Below, piece by piece: positions 16,001 to 25,095 of a stretch of 47,882 bases of DNA (position 1 is the first letter of the stretch; each line of letters opens with the position of its first letter). Location of the stretch: assembly GCA_002491195.1 (NCBI GenBank), contig DKVL01000072.1, positions 1-47,882 of the forward strand. Reading direction: 5' to 3'. Both the position numbers and the translations under genes were made by a program. The notes below the pieces were generated by a model. It saw only the letters and a program-made list of their open reading frames with translations, had not been told where the DNA came from and did no database searches. The DNA is from Lachnospiraceae bacterium UBA7179. GTDB taxonomy: Bacteria > Bacillota > Clostridia > Lachnospirales > Lachnospiraceae.

Positions 16001-18073
16001 TCAACGGTCAAAGGGCTCATTCAGCTCCTCTGTTCCTGCCAGCACAAACCTTCCCTTTTCAATGATCGGGTACGCATCCCCCGCCTTACTGTACGCAATG
16101 ATGGATCCTAACTCGTCATACGGTATCGTAATATCCGTGTGGCAGGCAAAATATGCCTTCGAGGGATCTGTCTTTCTCTGAAGTGAGACGGAATTGTCCT
16201 TTGCCACAATTTCCTTTCCATCCTCATTATAGATCCGGACCTCCTCGCTCCTTGCAAAGCAGGTGTCGCCAACTGCGAAATGCGGACCGGTCTTCTCTGC
16301 GATCAGAATCGGAAACAGGTTTGCGATATCATACTTCTTTGCCGTCATATATGCCGTTGTGTTCGTACCAATTGCAAACTCTCCCATCGGAAGCGAATCA
16401 TAATGGTATAGGACATTCGCCTTGATGTAAGCCTTATTTTTCTCCTCGCTGTCAAAATTCGTACAGGTGTAATCCGCGATCATTCCATCCTTAAAATCGA
16501 TCTCCAGATTGTGATACTCGAGTTCATTCAAGAACACACGGCTGACATGGAGCTTTCCGTCCGTTCCCTCAAGCACCGGCGAGGTAAACACTTCGCCGAC
16601 AGGAATGTTGACATCTGCGACGCAGTTCTCAAAAATCGTCTCCTTCCCGGGATCCGATATCGGATAGAGCGCCACACGAAGATCCGTCTTGTTGCCGTTC
16701 ATCCCTTTGATCTCCACATACGCTGCCTTGTTCAGCGTGTCAATGATTGTCGCCTGGATACGCCTGTAAGTCTCGTAATCCAGCGTATTGAGTTTGATCG
16801 TCTCATCAAAGATCTCCGCAAAACGCTCCCCGATACTCGGAACTGGAAACGCGATGATCGTGAAACTTCTCTCCTCCTCATTGATGTAACTGCAGATAAT
16901 GTTCTGTGATGCACCCTTAAATTCCGCTGAAAGTTTTTGCTGCCCCGCATCCAGACAGCATGCCTCATCCTTGGACACTGGCGCAAACGGAAGCTCCCCA
17001 AACACTTCGATGACCGCTGGTCCCGCATACACTGCCGCTTTTTCCTTCACCGCCTCGTAGGCAAGCCTGAGCACCTCGAGTTTTCTGTTTACAAGCTTTT
17101 TGTCAAGAAACAGCGCAATGTCATCTTTATGGTCATACAAGTACTGCTTGTTGGCATCTGCACCGAAATATCCCTTCTTGCGCACGACAGCCTTACTGAA
17201 TATATGATTCTCACAGCGATAGATCGTCGGTTGTAACCCTATCTTCGCAAAATTTGCGATCGCCGCCCTCACTACGCGCTCAAAGCCAAGCATATAATGA
17301 ATATCTACCGTCTTCTTTTTTCCAAGATCGATATGGGCCTTCTCAAATCCCATACGATAGCCCTCTGTGTATGTGTCCGCCATCAGCTGGATGCGCTCAT
17401 CCGGCAGGGAACCCAGGTACTGTGCCATCTTCTCCACATCCGGTGACACATATTCGCCATAGCGGTACAGATAGCGCAGATCATTGAGATCGCTTTCCTC
17501 CACAATCCGGACTGCAAAGTCACAGTCAGCATCAACCAGGCTGCGCACCCTGTTGGCAGATGCCGTCTCAGAATAATCGCTCACAAACCAGTAGAGTGTA
17601 TCCCTGATATCATTTGTGTTGGGAATTGCCGCTTTCTCAGGCAGGGTGAGAAGTTCTGCCTCAGACTGTGTGTAGGCGAATGCATTGTAAATCTCCACAA
17701 AAAGCTCCATGCGGATCACCAGATCCTCTAAGGCCTGCTCAAAAGCATAGGGTATCATCGCCCTGATCTCTGTATACAAAAAAGCCAGCAGCCTGCCCAT
17801 ATCAAGTCCATACTTTCCACAGGCATAAGCTGGGTTGGCATAACTTTTTGCATAGTGCGCATCCAGAATATCCGCATACAATGCCCTGTTTTCCTTTCGC
17901 AGCTCCTCTAACTCTGTAATCTTTCCTCTATTGTCACAAGAATCTGTCACCAGCAGGATAAACTCTGCCACCTTCTTAAAATAATCCCTGTAATCCTCTG
18001 CCACTTCCTGTGCTGCTGCAATTTCCCTGATTCTGCCACAGGAGAGTTCATAGCGTTCTCTTAATACTTCCAT
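16001..18073 (-). CDS. M29-type aminopeptidase with a long N-terminal extension
   Basis: A 690-residue protein whose C-terminal part (from about residue 270) resembles the metal-dependent M29 (AmpS/PepS, aminopeptidase T) family. The order NTLDYETYRRIQ, EVFTSPVLEGTDGKLHVS, YDSLPMGEFAIGTNT, EKTGPHFAVGDTCF and the C-terminal ACHTDITIPYDEL matches its metal and active-site blocks. Typical M29 enzymes are about 400 residues; the first 270 residues here are a helical extension I do not recognise. The start follows the preceding small gene by one base, with AGGAG inside that gene's end, so the two are coupled. Confidence 0.78.
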   Translation of the reverse strand: MEVLRERYELSCGRIREIAAAQEVAEDYRDYFKKVAEFILLVTDSCDNRGKITELEELRKENRALYADILDAHYAKSYANPAYACGKYGLDMGRLLAFLYTEIRAMIPYAFEQALEDLVIRMELFVEIYNAFAYTQSEAELLTLPEKAAIPNTNDIRDTLYWFVSDYSETASANRVRSLVDADCDFAVRIVEESDLNDLRYLYRYGEYVSPDVEKMAQYLGSLPDERIQLMADTYTEGYRMGFEKAHIDLGKKKTVDIHYMLGFERVVRAAIANFAKIGLQPTIYRCENHIFSKAVVRKKGYFGADANKQYLYDHKDDIALFLDKKLVNRKLEVLRLAYEAVKEKAAVYAGPAVIEVFGELPFAPVSKDEACCLDAGQQKLSAEFKGASQNIICSYINEEERSFTIIAFPVPSIGERFAEIFDETIKLNTLDYETYRRIQATIIDTLNKAAYVEIKGMNGNKTDLRVALYPISDPGKETIFENCVADVNIPVGEVFTSPVLEGTDGKLHVSRVFLNELEYHNLEIDFKDGMIADYTCTNFDSEEKNKAYIKANVLYHYDSLPMGEFAIGTNTTAYMTAKKYDIANLFPILIAEKTGPHFAVGDTCFARSEEVRIYNEDGKEIVAKDNSVSLQRKTDPSKAYFACHTDITIPYDELGSIIAYSKAGDAYPIIEKGRFVLAGTEELNEPFDR

Positions 18074-18074
18074 C

Positions 18075-18401
18075 TCAAATCACTCCTAAATATAATATGA
18101 AACCACTAGCTATCACCGTAAGTACATTCAAAAAAATGCCAATAACCGGAAAAATTCGAAAAATATCTTTCTCCATCAATGAACGTATCCCCAGGACCAG
18201 TCCCGCCACAGCGTACGCCATGGAAAGAAGCACCACTGCGCCATACTGCATGAGCGCAGCTCCTTTATTCAGGTAAGTCTGATGAATCGCCAGGCCGATT
18301 GAAACGCCTGCGATCACTCCCAGTATCGTTGACATGATCCCCCACTTAGGATTTTTCTTATCTGTAAAAATATACCCTTCCCTGCCAAAAAAATGAAACA
18401 T
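18075..18401 (-). CDS. Small membrane protein of unknown function
   Basis: A 108-residue protein with three or four likely membrane helices (about residues 22-40, 50-72 and 82-106) after a short N-terminus, MFHFFGREGYIFTDKKNPKW in pattern. ATG 18401 has GGGGAG upstream and is preferred over the longer frame from 18431. It is translationally coupled to the M29 peptidase gene (1-bp gap). No function can be assigned. Confidence 0.7.
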   Translation of the reverse strand: MFHFFGREGYIFTDKKNPKWGIMSTILGVIAGVSIGLAIHQTYLNKGAALMQYGAVVLLSMAYAVAGLVLGIRSLMEKDIFRIFPVIGIFLNVLTVIASGFILYLGVI

Positions 18402-18432
18402 TTTCACTCCCCACGTCCTGCGTATACGCATA

Positions 18433-18492
18433 CGGAATCTTTATTCCGCAGAAAAATTTTCATGGAAATGGGCATTCCGTCTGAAATGCCCA
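18433..18492 (-). terminator. Likely terminator between small membrane protein genes
   Basis: On the minus strand an 8-bp stem TGGGCATT / AATGCCCA (18492-18469) is followed by AAAATTTTT, and then a 6-bp hairpin CGGAAT / ATTCCG (18448-18433). It lies just after the 50-residue gene. The T-run is imperfect. Confidence 0.5.
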
Positions 18493-18501
18493 CCTCACAT
18501 G

Positions 18502-18654
18502 CTAAAATAATATCTTTGACTTATTTACCAGAAGTCTGCCGCCGCTGATCAAAAGCATTATTCCGCTCGTCATTCCCACAACAATGGATACGACTCCCAA
18601 CACGATTGAGAGAGCGCCCGCACGTCCCATTGCCTTATATACTTTCTCTTCCAT
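18502..18654 (-). CDS. 50-residue membrane protein
   Basis: A short frame beginning MEEKVYKAMGRAGALSIVLG and ending KSKILF. It has one or two hydrophobic helices (SIVLGVVSIVVGMTSGIMLL region) and charged ends. GGAGG lies 6 nt before the ATG. I recall similar tiny proteins in Lachnospiraceae. It follows pyrE by 40 bp. Function unknown. Confidence 0.72.
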   Translation of the reverse strand: MEEKVYKAMGRAGALSIVLGVVSIVVGMTSGIMLLISGGRLLVNKSKILF

Positions 18655-18694
18655 TCCGGTCCTCCATTTCAAAATTCAATCATTATCAGAGTCT

Positions 18695-19369
18695 CTATTT
18701 TGCTCCATACTGAGCATAGTACGCATCAATCGCACTTTTCATCTGATCGTCAATGAGCACCCTGCCATGATACGGCTTATTATACAAATACTCTACAACC
18801 TCTTCCATCGTGACGATCGCCCCGGTCTCGATCCCATAGATCTCACGGATCTCTGCAAGTGCATTCTGTTGTGTTTTACCGCGCTCCTGCCGGTTCAGGC
18901 TCACCATCAGTCCCACAATATCCACATTGGCCTGCGCCTTTAGAATCGGAAACGTCTCCTCGATCGACTTTCCTGAGGTTGTGACATCCTCTATGATCAC
19001 TACCCTGTCGCCGTCGTTCAAGTCACTTCCAAGAAGGATTCCCACATCGCCATGGTCCTTTATCTCTTTTCTGTTGGAACAGTATCGGATCTCCGTATGA
19101 TACAGCTCACTAAATGCCATCGCTGTCGCCACAGAAAGTGGAATTCCCTTATATGCCGGTCCAAAAAGCACATCAAAGTCTGTCCCATAGTTGTCATAGA
19201 TTGCCTTCGCGTAATACCCGCCAAGCTTTCTGAGCTGCGAACCTGTGACATATGCCCCTGCATTCATGAAAAACGGAGATTTCCTTCCGCTTTTCAGCGT
19301 GAACTCGCCGAATTTCAGCACATTGCTGTCAACCATAAACTCAATAAATTCCTTCTTATATTGTTCCAT
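18695..19369 (-). CDS. pyrE: Orotate phosphoribosyltransferase
   Basis: A 224-residue type I phosphoribosyltransferase converting orotate and PRPP to OMP. The PRPP loop VVIIEDVTTSGKS, the GPAYKGIPL loop and RKEIKDHGD are typical of PyrE. It follows pyrF by 42 bp; the two catalyse the last two steps of UMP synthesis. Confidence 0.96.
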   Translation of the reverse strand: MEQYKKEFIEFMVDSNVLKFGEFTLKSGRKSPFFMNAGAYVTGSQLRKLGGYYAKAIYDNYGTDFDVLFGPAYKGIPLSVATAMAFSELYHTEIRYCSNRKEIKDHGDVGILLGSDLNDGDRVVIIEDVTTSGKSIEETFPILKAQANVDIVGLMVSLNRQERGKTQQNALAEIREIYGIETGAIVTMEEVVEYLYNKPYHGRVLIDDQMKSAIDAYYAQYGAK

Positions 19370-19411
19370 CTTCCCCTTTACCTCCGCATCTTATATCAAT
19401 TCTCCAATTCC

Positions 19412-20401
19412 CTATCTGCCGGCACACGCAAATGCTTGGTCGATATCTGTGATCATGTCGATCACTGCCTGCCTGGAAGCATCCGCAAAGTTTACAGAAC
19501 CGAACTTACTGTACTTCTCGCTCTGATATGCCGCAATAATTCCCCGTGAAGAATTGACAATCGCGCCGAGACGGTTCTCGTCAAAGAAGTGGATCAGGTC
19601 TTTTCCGGTTCCGCCCTGCGCGCCGTAGCCTGGCACAAGGATAAACGATTTGGGCATCACCTTGCGAAGCACCTTGCCCTGTTCCGGATACGTAGCTCCC
19701 ACCACTGCGCCGATATCGCTGTAACCATTCTCACCCATGAGCTGCTGGCTCCACTCGGCAACTTTCGCGCCGACCACTTCGTAGAGCGGCCTGTCCGAAA
19801 ACGTGATTCCTCCGGCGCCTTTACCCGCCGCACCAGCCGTAATGCCAGTCTGCACCAGCTGATCCTGAAACTCGCCGCTGCTCGGATTGGAAGTCTTTAC
19901 CAAGATAAAAATCCCCTTCTTTTCCTCCTTGCATACATCAATAAAAGGCTGAACGCCATCCGAACCAAGATACGGATTGACCGTCACAAAATCCTCGTCA
20001 AAGCCTGCGCACAGACTGCCGCCCACCTGCACTTTGCCAAGATGCGCCGCTGCATATGCCGCCGAGGTCGATCCGATGTCCCCTCTCTTGACATCGCCAA
20101 TCACCACAAGGCCTTTTTCCCTGCAGTAGTCAACTGTCTTCTGAAAAACAATCAGTCCCGGTATTCCAAACTGCTCATACATGGCAATCTGTGGTTTGAC
20201 TGCCGGAATCAAATCATATGTTTTGTCAACAATCGCCTTGTTAAAAAGCCAGATTGCCTCCGCTGCGCCCTCCAGGGTCTCGCCCTTCTCCTCAAAAGCT
20301 GCCTTCTTAATATGGTCAGGCACAAACTTTAACGTCGGATCAAGTCCTACCACAATCGGCGCTCCCGTTTTCCGGATCTTCTCTATAAGCCTGTCAATCA
20401 T
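19412..20401 (-). CDS. pyrF: Orotidine 5'-phosphate decarboxylase (long, type 2 form)
   Basis: A 329-residue decarboxylase turning OMP into UMP. VVGLDPTLKFVP at the start, AVKPQIAMYEQFG, the catalytic block VIGDVKRGDIGSTSAAYA and VPGYGAQGG near the end identify the longer PyrF subfamily. GGAGG lies 6 nt upstream. It follows nrdD by 58 bp. Confidence 0.95.
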   Translation of the reverse strand: MIDRLIEKIRKTGAPIVVGLDPTLKFVPDHIKKAAFEEKGETLEGAAEAIWLFNKAIVDKTYDLIPAVKPQIAMYEQFGIPGLIVFQKTVDYCREKGLVVIGDVKRGDIGSTSAAYAAAHLGKVQVGGSLCAGFDEDFVTVNPYLGSDGVQPFIDVCKEEKKGIFILVKTSNPSSGEFQDQLVQTGITAGAAGKGAGGITFSDRPLYEVVGAKVAEWSQQLMGENGYSDIGAVVGATYPEQGKVLRKVMPKSFILVPGYGAQGGTGKDLIHFFDENRLGAIVNSSRGIIAAYQSEKYSKFGSVNFADASRQAVIDMITDIDQAFACAGR

Positions 20402-20459
20402 GTGCTACCTCCATAATTATTCGTTATTGTTCACGGCTGGAAGCCGCTCATCGCAACTG

Positions 20460-22838
20460 TCATACTACTTTATTTTGCTGCAACAGTTCCGCATACTTCC
20501 TTATATTAGATACATTAACATACTTCTGCTGTGATTGTCCAGCTACAATTACAAGAGTCGGCGCCTGCCGCACTCCGTACCTGACTGCAAGCTCCATATT
20601 TTCCTCCGCATCGACAATCGTATAGTCCACATTCTGCAGGTATTGCTTTGCCAAGGAGCAGTTTGGACAGGTCTTTGTCGTGAACAGATACGTATTGCTC
20701 TTTCCAACATATTCCGGTATCTGCTCCGCCTGTCTAACACCGCCAAGCCTGCTGACTCTTCTGATATTGTTTCCCATTCTGTACTCTGTGCGGTTCTGAT
20801 ATTCCTGTAGTTTTCCGTCATTCCAGTTCTGTACTGGTCTATAATAACCCGTAATACGGCTGTAGACCTCTGTCGTCTTCCCACACTTTGGACATACTTT
20901 CTGCTCCCCTGTCAGATAGCCATGCTCACTGCAGATGGAATAGGTCGGCGACATCGTATAGTATGGCAGCTTGTAATTCTCTGCAATCGTACGAACCAAA
21001 TTGGCCGCCGCTTTCCAGTCTGGAAGTTTTTCTCCCAGGAAAGCATGAAATACGGTTCCTGATGTGTAGAGTGTCTGAAGCTCGTCCTGTATATCAAGCG
21101 CATCAAAAATGTCCGTCGTGTAGTCGACCGGCAAGTGCGATGAGTTCGTGTAATAAGGCCTGTCTCCCTCGTGCCCTGCCGTGATGATATCACTCCACTT
21201 CTCCTTATCATGCTTTGCCAGTCTGTAGGTCGTGCTCTCCGCCGGCGTCGCCTCAAGGTTATACAGATCGCCATACTGCTCCTGGTAGTCGGACAGGCGC
21301 TCCCTCATATGGTTCAGCACATCCTTCGCGAACTGTTGCACTTCTCTGTGGGAGAGATCCGCCCTGAGCCACTTCGCATTGAGTCCCGCCTCGTTCATGC
21401 CGATCAATCCGATCGTCGAGAAGTGATTGTCAAATTTGCCAAGATATCGTTTCGTATAGGGATATAGACCCTCCTCCAGCAGCCTTGATATCACATTCCG
21501 CTTGATTTTAAGCGAGCGCGCACTGATGTCCATCAGACGATCAAGCCGCCTGTAAAAATCCGCCTCGTCCGATGCAAGATACGCAATGCGCGGCAGATTG
21601 ATCGTGACAACTCCCACGCTTCCTGTGCTCTCCCCCGAGCCAAAAAAACCACCTGTTTTTTTGCGCAGCTCCCGCAGGTCCAGGCGCAGTCTGCAGCACA
21701 TACTGCGGACATCGGAAGGCTCCATGTCAGAATTGATATAATTCGAGAAATACGGTGTTCCATACTTGGCAGTCATCTCAAATAACAACCGATTGTTTTC
21801 TGTGTCTGACCAGTCAAAATCACGTGTTATGGAATATGTCGGTATCGGATACTGGAATCCCCTGCCGTTGGCATCGCCCTCGATCATGGTCTCGATAAAC
21901 GCCTTGTTGACCATGTCCATCTCCGCCTTGCAGTCGCCGTAGGTGAAATCCATCTCCTCGCCGCCCACAATCGCAGGAAGATTGGCAAGATCCCCCGGAA
22001 CCGTCCAGTCCAGTGTGATATTGCTAAAAGGCGCCTGCGTTCCCCAGCGGCTCGGCGTGTTGACTCCGTAGATAAAGGATTCAATGCATTTCTTGACTTC
22101 CGGATAAGAGAGATTATCCGCCTTCACAAAAGGGGCAAGGTAAGTATCAAAGGAAGAAAATGCCTGCGCCCCCGCCCATTCATTCTGCATAATGCCAAGA
22201 AAATTCACCATCTGGTTGCAGAGCACAGAAAGATGCTTTGCCGGCGCTGAGGTGATCTTTCCCACAATACCGCCCAGCCCCTCCTTGATCAGCTGTTTTA
22301 AGGACCAGCCAGCACAGTAACCTGTGAGCATGGACAGATCATGAATATGAATATCCGCATTTCTGTGCGCATTGGCAATCTCCTCATCATAAATCTCTGA
22401 AAGCCAGTAGTTTGCCGTCACTGCACCGGAATTGGACAGGATCAGACCGCCAACGGAGTATGTGACTGTCGAGTTCTCCTTCACGCGCCAGTCCTCTATT
22501 TTCACATAGCTGTCCACGACCTCCTTGTAGTCGAGGATCGTAGACTTCATATTGCGCATCTTCTCCCGCTGCTTTCTATAGAGAATAAACGCCTTGGCAG
22601 CCTCCGTGTAGCCCGCCTGCTCCAGAACCTTCTCCACACTGTCCTGAATATCCTCCACATGAGCCTTGCTGTCTTTTATTTTCCCCTGGATATCTGCTGT
22701 CACCCGCAGCGCGAGCAGATCAATGATATCCTGATTAAACTGCATCTGTGTCGCATGAAATGCCTTGATGATCGCACCGCCAATCTTGTCCAGACAAAAC
22801 TCCGCCTCACTGCCATCCCTTTTAATAACCTGAAACAT
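20460..22838 (-). CDS. nrdD: Anaerobic ribonucleoside-triphosphate reductase with fused glutaredoxin-like domain
   Basis: A 792-residue class III ribonucleotide reductase that makes dNTPs without oxygen. It has an N-terminal ATP cone (about 1-90), the large catalytic barrel, a zinc site CSEHGYLTGEQKVCPKCG, and the glycyl-radical motif RITGY (Gly664). After the radical loop there is an extra C-terminal domain of about 85 residues with CPNC at 724-727 and a cis-Pro-like APTLVIV, typical of a thioredoxin/glutaredoxin fold. It may act as built-in electron donor or regulator (inference). The activase gene nrdG is not adjacent in this window. AAGGAG lies 8 nt upstream of the start. Confidence 0.95.
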   Translation of the reverse strand: MFQVIKRDGSEAEFCLDKIGGAIIKAFHATQMQFNQDIIDLLALRVTADIQGKIKDSKAHVEDIQDSVEKVLEQAGYTEAAKAFILYRKQREKMRNMKSTILDYKEVVDSYVKIEDWRVKENSTVTYSVGGLILSNSGAVTANYWLSEIYDEEIANAHRNADIHIHDLSMLTGYCAGWSLKQLIKEGLGGIVGKITSAPAKHLSVLCNQMVNFLGIMQNEWAGAQAFSSFDTYLAPFVKADNLSYPEVKKCIESFIYGVNTPSRWGTQAPFSNITLDWTVPGDLANLPAIVGGEEMDFTYGDCKAEMDMVNKAFIETMIEGDANGRGFQYPIPTYSITRDFDWSDTENNRLLFEMTAKYGTPYFSNYINSDMEPSDVRSMCCRLRLDLRELRKKTGGFFGSGESTGSVGVVTINLPRIAYLASDEADFYRRLDRLMDISARSLKIKRNVISRLLEEGLYPYTKRYLGKFDNHFSTIGLIGMNEAGLNAKWLRADLSHREVQQFAKDVLNHMRERLSDYQEQYGDLYNLEATPAESTTYRLAKHDKEKWSDIITAGHEGDRPYYTNSSHLPVDYTTDIFDALDIQDELQTLYTSGTVFHAFLGEKLPDWKAAANLVRTIAENYKLPYYTMSPTYSICSEHGYLTGEQKVCPKCGKTTEVYSRITGYYRPVQNWNDGKLQEYQNRTEYRMGNNIRRVSRLGGVRQAEQIPEYVGKSNTYLFTTKTCPNCSLAKQYLQNVDYTIVDAEENMELAVRYGVRQAPTLVIVAGQSQQKYVNVSNIRKYAELLQQNKVV

Positions 22839-22962
22839 TTCGCATACTCCTTCACTTCATTCATTTTCCGTAATCATTCCGTCCTGAATCGCTACAGGCA
22901 TCAGACCGGAACAGTTACTATCTTTTTTCATCTTATCAGATTGAAAAATCGAAGTCAATCGA

Positions 22963-23013
22963 ACACTACTAAATATCATATGTTTCTATGATGTCAAATA
23001 CAATATCTAGTGT
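22963..23013 (-). promoter_or_regulatory. nrdD promoter with NrdR box(es)
   Basis: ATACAATATCTAGTGT at 22998-23013 matches the NrdR consensus ACACWATATATWGTGT at 14 of 16 positions. On the minus strand it directly abuts a -35 TTGACA (22997-22992), with TATTTA (22975-22970) 16 bp later. A weaker second site (22963-22978, half-site ACACTA) covers the -10; the 35-bp register differs from the usual three-turn spacing of about 31 bp. The box points to control by the NrdR repressor. The leader to nrdD is about 120 bp. Confidence 0.65.
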
Positions 23014-23027
23014 TTTTGCGCCTTCTT

Positions 23028-25085
23028 TTACCGTGTTTTCAGGAATTCATTTTCTTTCTTTGCCCGCTCATCATCCGGATAAATCTGCAGGTACTCCTCC
23101 ATCATCGTCTTTGCCTGTGCAAACTCGCCAGTGTACTCACTCGCCACGATCCTGTTAAACTTTAATTCCTGCAGATAATCGGAGGCTCCCATTGCAATTC
23201 CATTCTCAAACGCCTCCACCGCCTCGTCATACTTCTGCTGGTGCATCAGGCAGATCCCAAGGCTGTTGTAGATTGCCGCATCCGGCTCATTCGCGTCAAG
23301 ATAGGTCTGATATACGACAGCCGCGTAATTCATATCGCCTAGTTTCTCATAGGTCTGCCCTAAAATCAGCGAAAGCTCCGCGTCATTTCCATTGACAAAG
23401 GGATCGAGATATCTGCGTGCACTTTCGTAGTCTTCCAGATAGTAATAAATGATGCCTTTCTCGCCGTCCTTGAGATCCTTCTCCTTCTTCGTCATAAATT
23501 CTTGTAAATATGACTTTCCCTGCTCGCCAAATCCGACCGCCTGCATCTCCACATAAGCGTCCGTAACGAGTTCAAGGTCACTGGGATCCAGCGCAAACGC
23601 CTCCTCAAAATCCGCCTCCGCCTCATCGTAACGATTCTGCCGCAGAACTGCACACGCACGCAGATAATAGGCGTCTTTTTCCTTTCTCTTAAGCCCGATG
23701 ATCGCCGAATAGATCTTCTCCGCATCGGCATACTTGCCCTGTTTCATGTAGGCAGACGCCAGATAATAGTTCGTATCATACACAAGCGCAGTAGGCTTGT
23801 TCTGCGCGTTCTCAATTGACTTGAGGAAAGCTGTCTCGGCCTCCGCGTAGTTTCCAAGTCCCATATACGCGATCCCCTGCCCTCTGTACGAAAGTTCCAA
23901 ATCCTCACTGTTTAAAAGCGCCGTTTCAAAGCTCTCGATCGCGCCCTGAAAATCATACGCCTCCACCAGCTGCATCCCAGCAATGAGATTGGTGTTCTCT
24001 GGCTTTTTTCCACAGCCGCCCATCAGCAAAACCGTACCAAGCACAACGACACTCACCTTCATTGCCCGTATGATCTTTGCCGGATTTCCCGTTCGGATCG
24101 CGTAAAATCTCCGTATTTTTGTGGCACTTCCCTCACGGAGCAGGCGATACTCGTGCCGCCTGATCTTGGAGTGGATTTTCTGCTCATCCACCTCACTTAG
24201 AAACCTGTTTAAGAACTCATGTTCAAGAGCTGTGGAAGAAAAGGCATCCATCTCCACATACTCCCCAAACAAGTCTGTCAGCATCTTCAGAAAATACATC
24301 TTCATACCATCCATCAGTTCGCTGTCATTGTACCGTTTCACCGCACTTACATGATAATCATATAAAATCTGGATCAGGTCCATACGCTCCTTTATACTGT
24401 AATGATTTATGCCCCCTCTGCTTTTGGGGAAACAGTACAAAATCATCGCCTTCGTCAGCAGATAACTCTCACTGTGTTCAAAGTACTCCGCCACAAATAA
24501 AAAATCCACTCCACTCCAGGATTTCCCGGAAGGCTGCGCCTGGATCAATTCTGTCTGGAAAAAAATATTGTTATCCCTGATAATCCTGCTCTTGAATAGT
24601 TTCCCCCCGCAGGTATCCAACACAGAATCCGCATACATCAACCTTCTTGCTTCCCTCTCGTCTGACGATATCACATCCGATATCGGGAGCATCTGCGCTT
24701 TCAGTTTTCCGTTCTCGCGCGATGTAATATAGCTAAATGCCACAAAGTCAGCATATTCCTCCTCAACGGCAGCCTCGATCTGCTCCCACGCATCCTCGCA
24801 CAGCCGGTCTGCCGCGTCCAGAAACAGCAGGTATCTTCCTGACGCCTTCTCAATCCCGATATTGCGCGCGTCGGATGTCTCTCCCGTTTCCAGGATGATC
24901 AGTTTGATGCGGTTATCCCGCTCCATATATCTGTTTACAACAGCAGCTGTCTCACTGTTGCTGCCATCACTCACGACAATGCACTCCATGTCCATATTGT
25001 TCCCTGGACATCTGGTAACACTCCTAAGACACGCTGCAATGTAGCGCTGCATACCACAGGCTGGTATGATTACACTCAAATCCAT
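23028..25085 (-). CDS. Glycosyltransferase family 2 domain fused to a lipobox segment and TPR repeats
   Basis: A 685-residue protein. Residues 1-250 are a GT-A glycosyltransferase (MDLSVIIPACGMQRYIAACL start, SDGSNSETA, and FLDAADR as DXD-like motif). After a basic stretch, Met342 begins what looks like a complete lipoprotein signal sequence, MKVSVVVLGTVLLMGGC with Cys358, followed by KKPENTN and about eight TPR-type repeats (A/G pattern such as AEAETAFLKSIE) to the end. There is no good ribosome-binding site before Met342, so the parts seem to be made as one chain: transferase inside, helix across the membrane, TPRs outside (inference). ATG 25085 has AGGAG 7 nt upstream. The gene follows the hybrid kinase by 10 bp. 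Confidence 0.8.
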   Translation of the reverse strand: MDLSVIIPACGMQRYIAACLRSVTRCPGNNMDMECIVVSDGSNSETAAVVNRYMERDNRIKLIILETGETSDARNIGIEKASGRYLLFLDAADRLCEDAWEQIEAAVEEEYADFVAFSYITSRENGKLKAQMLPISDVISSDEREARRLMYADSVLDTCGGKLFKSRIIRDNNIFFQTELIQAQPSGKSWSGVDFLFVAEYFEHSESYLLTKAMILYCFPKSRGGINHYSIKERMDLIQILYDYHVSAVKRYNDSELMDGMKMYFLKMLTDLFGEYVEMDAFSSTALEHEFLNRFLSEVDEQKIHSKIRRHEYRLLREGSATKIRRFYAIRTGNPAKIIRAMKVSVVVLGTVLLMGGCGKKPENTNLIAGMQLVEAYDFQGAIESFETALLNSEDLELSYRGQGIAYMGLGNYAEAETAFLKSIENAQNKPTALVYDTNYYLASAYMKQGKYADAEKIYSAIIGLKRKEKDAYYLRACAVLRQNRYDEAEADFEEAFALDPSDLELVTDAYVEMQAVGFGEQGKSYLQEFMTKKEKDLKDGEKGIIYYYLEDYESARRYLDPFVNGNDAELSLILGQTYEKLGDMNYAAVVYQTYLDANEPDAAIYNSLGICLMHQQKYDEAVEAFENGIAMGASDYLQELKFNRIVASEYTGEFAQAKTMMEEYLQIYPDDERAKKENEFLKTR

Positions 25086-25095
25086 AAACTTGCTC

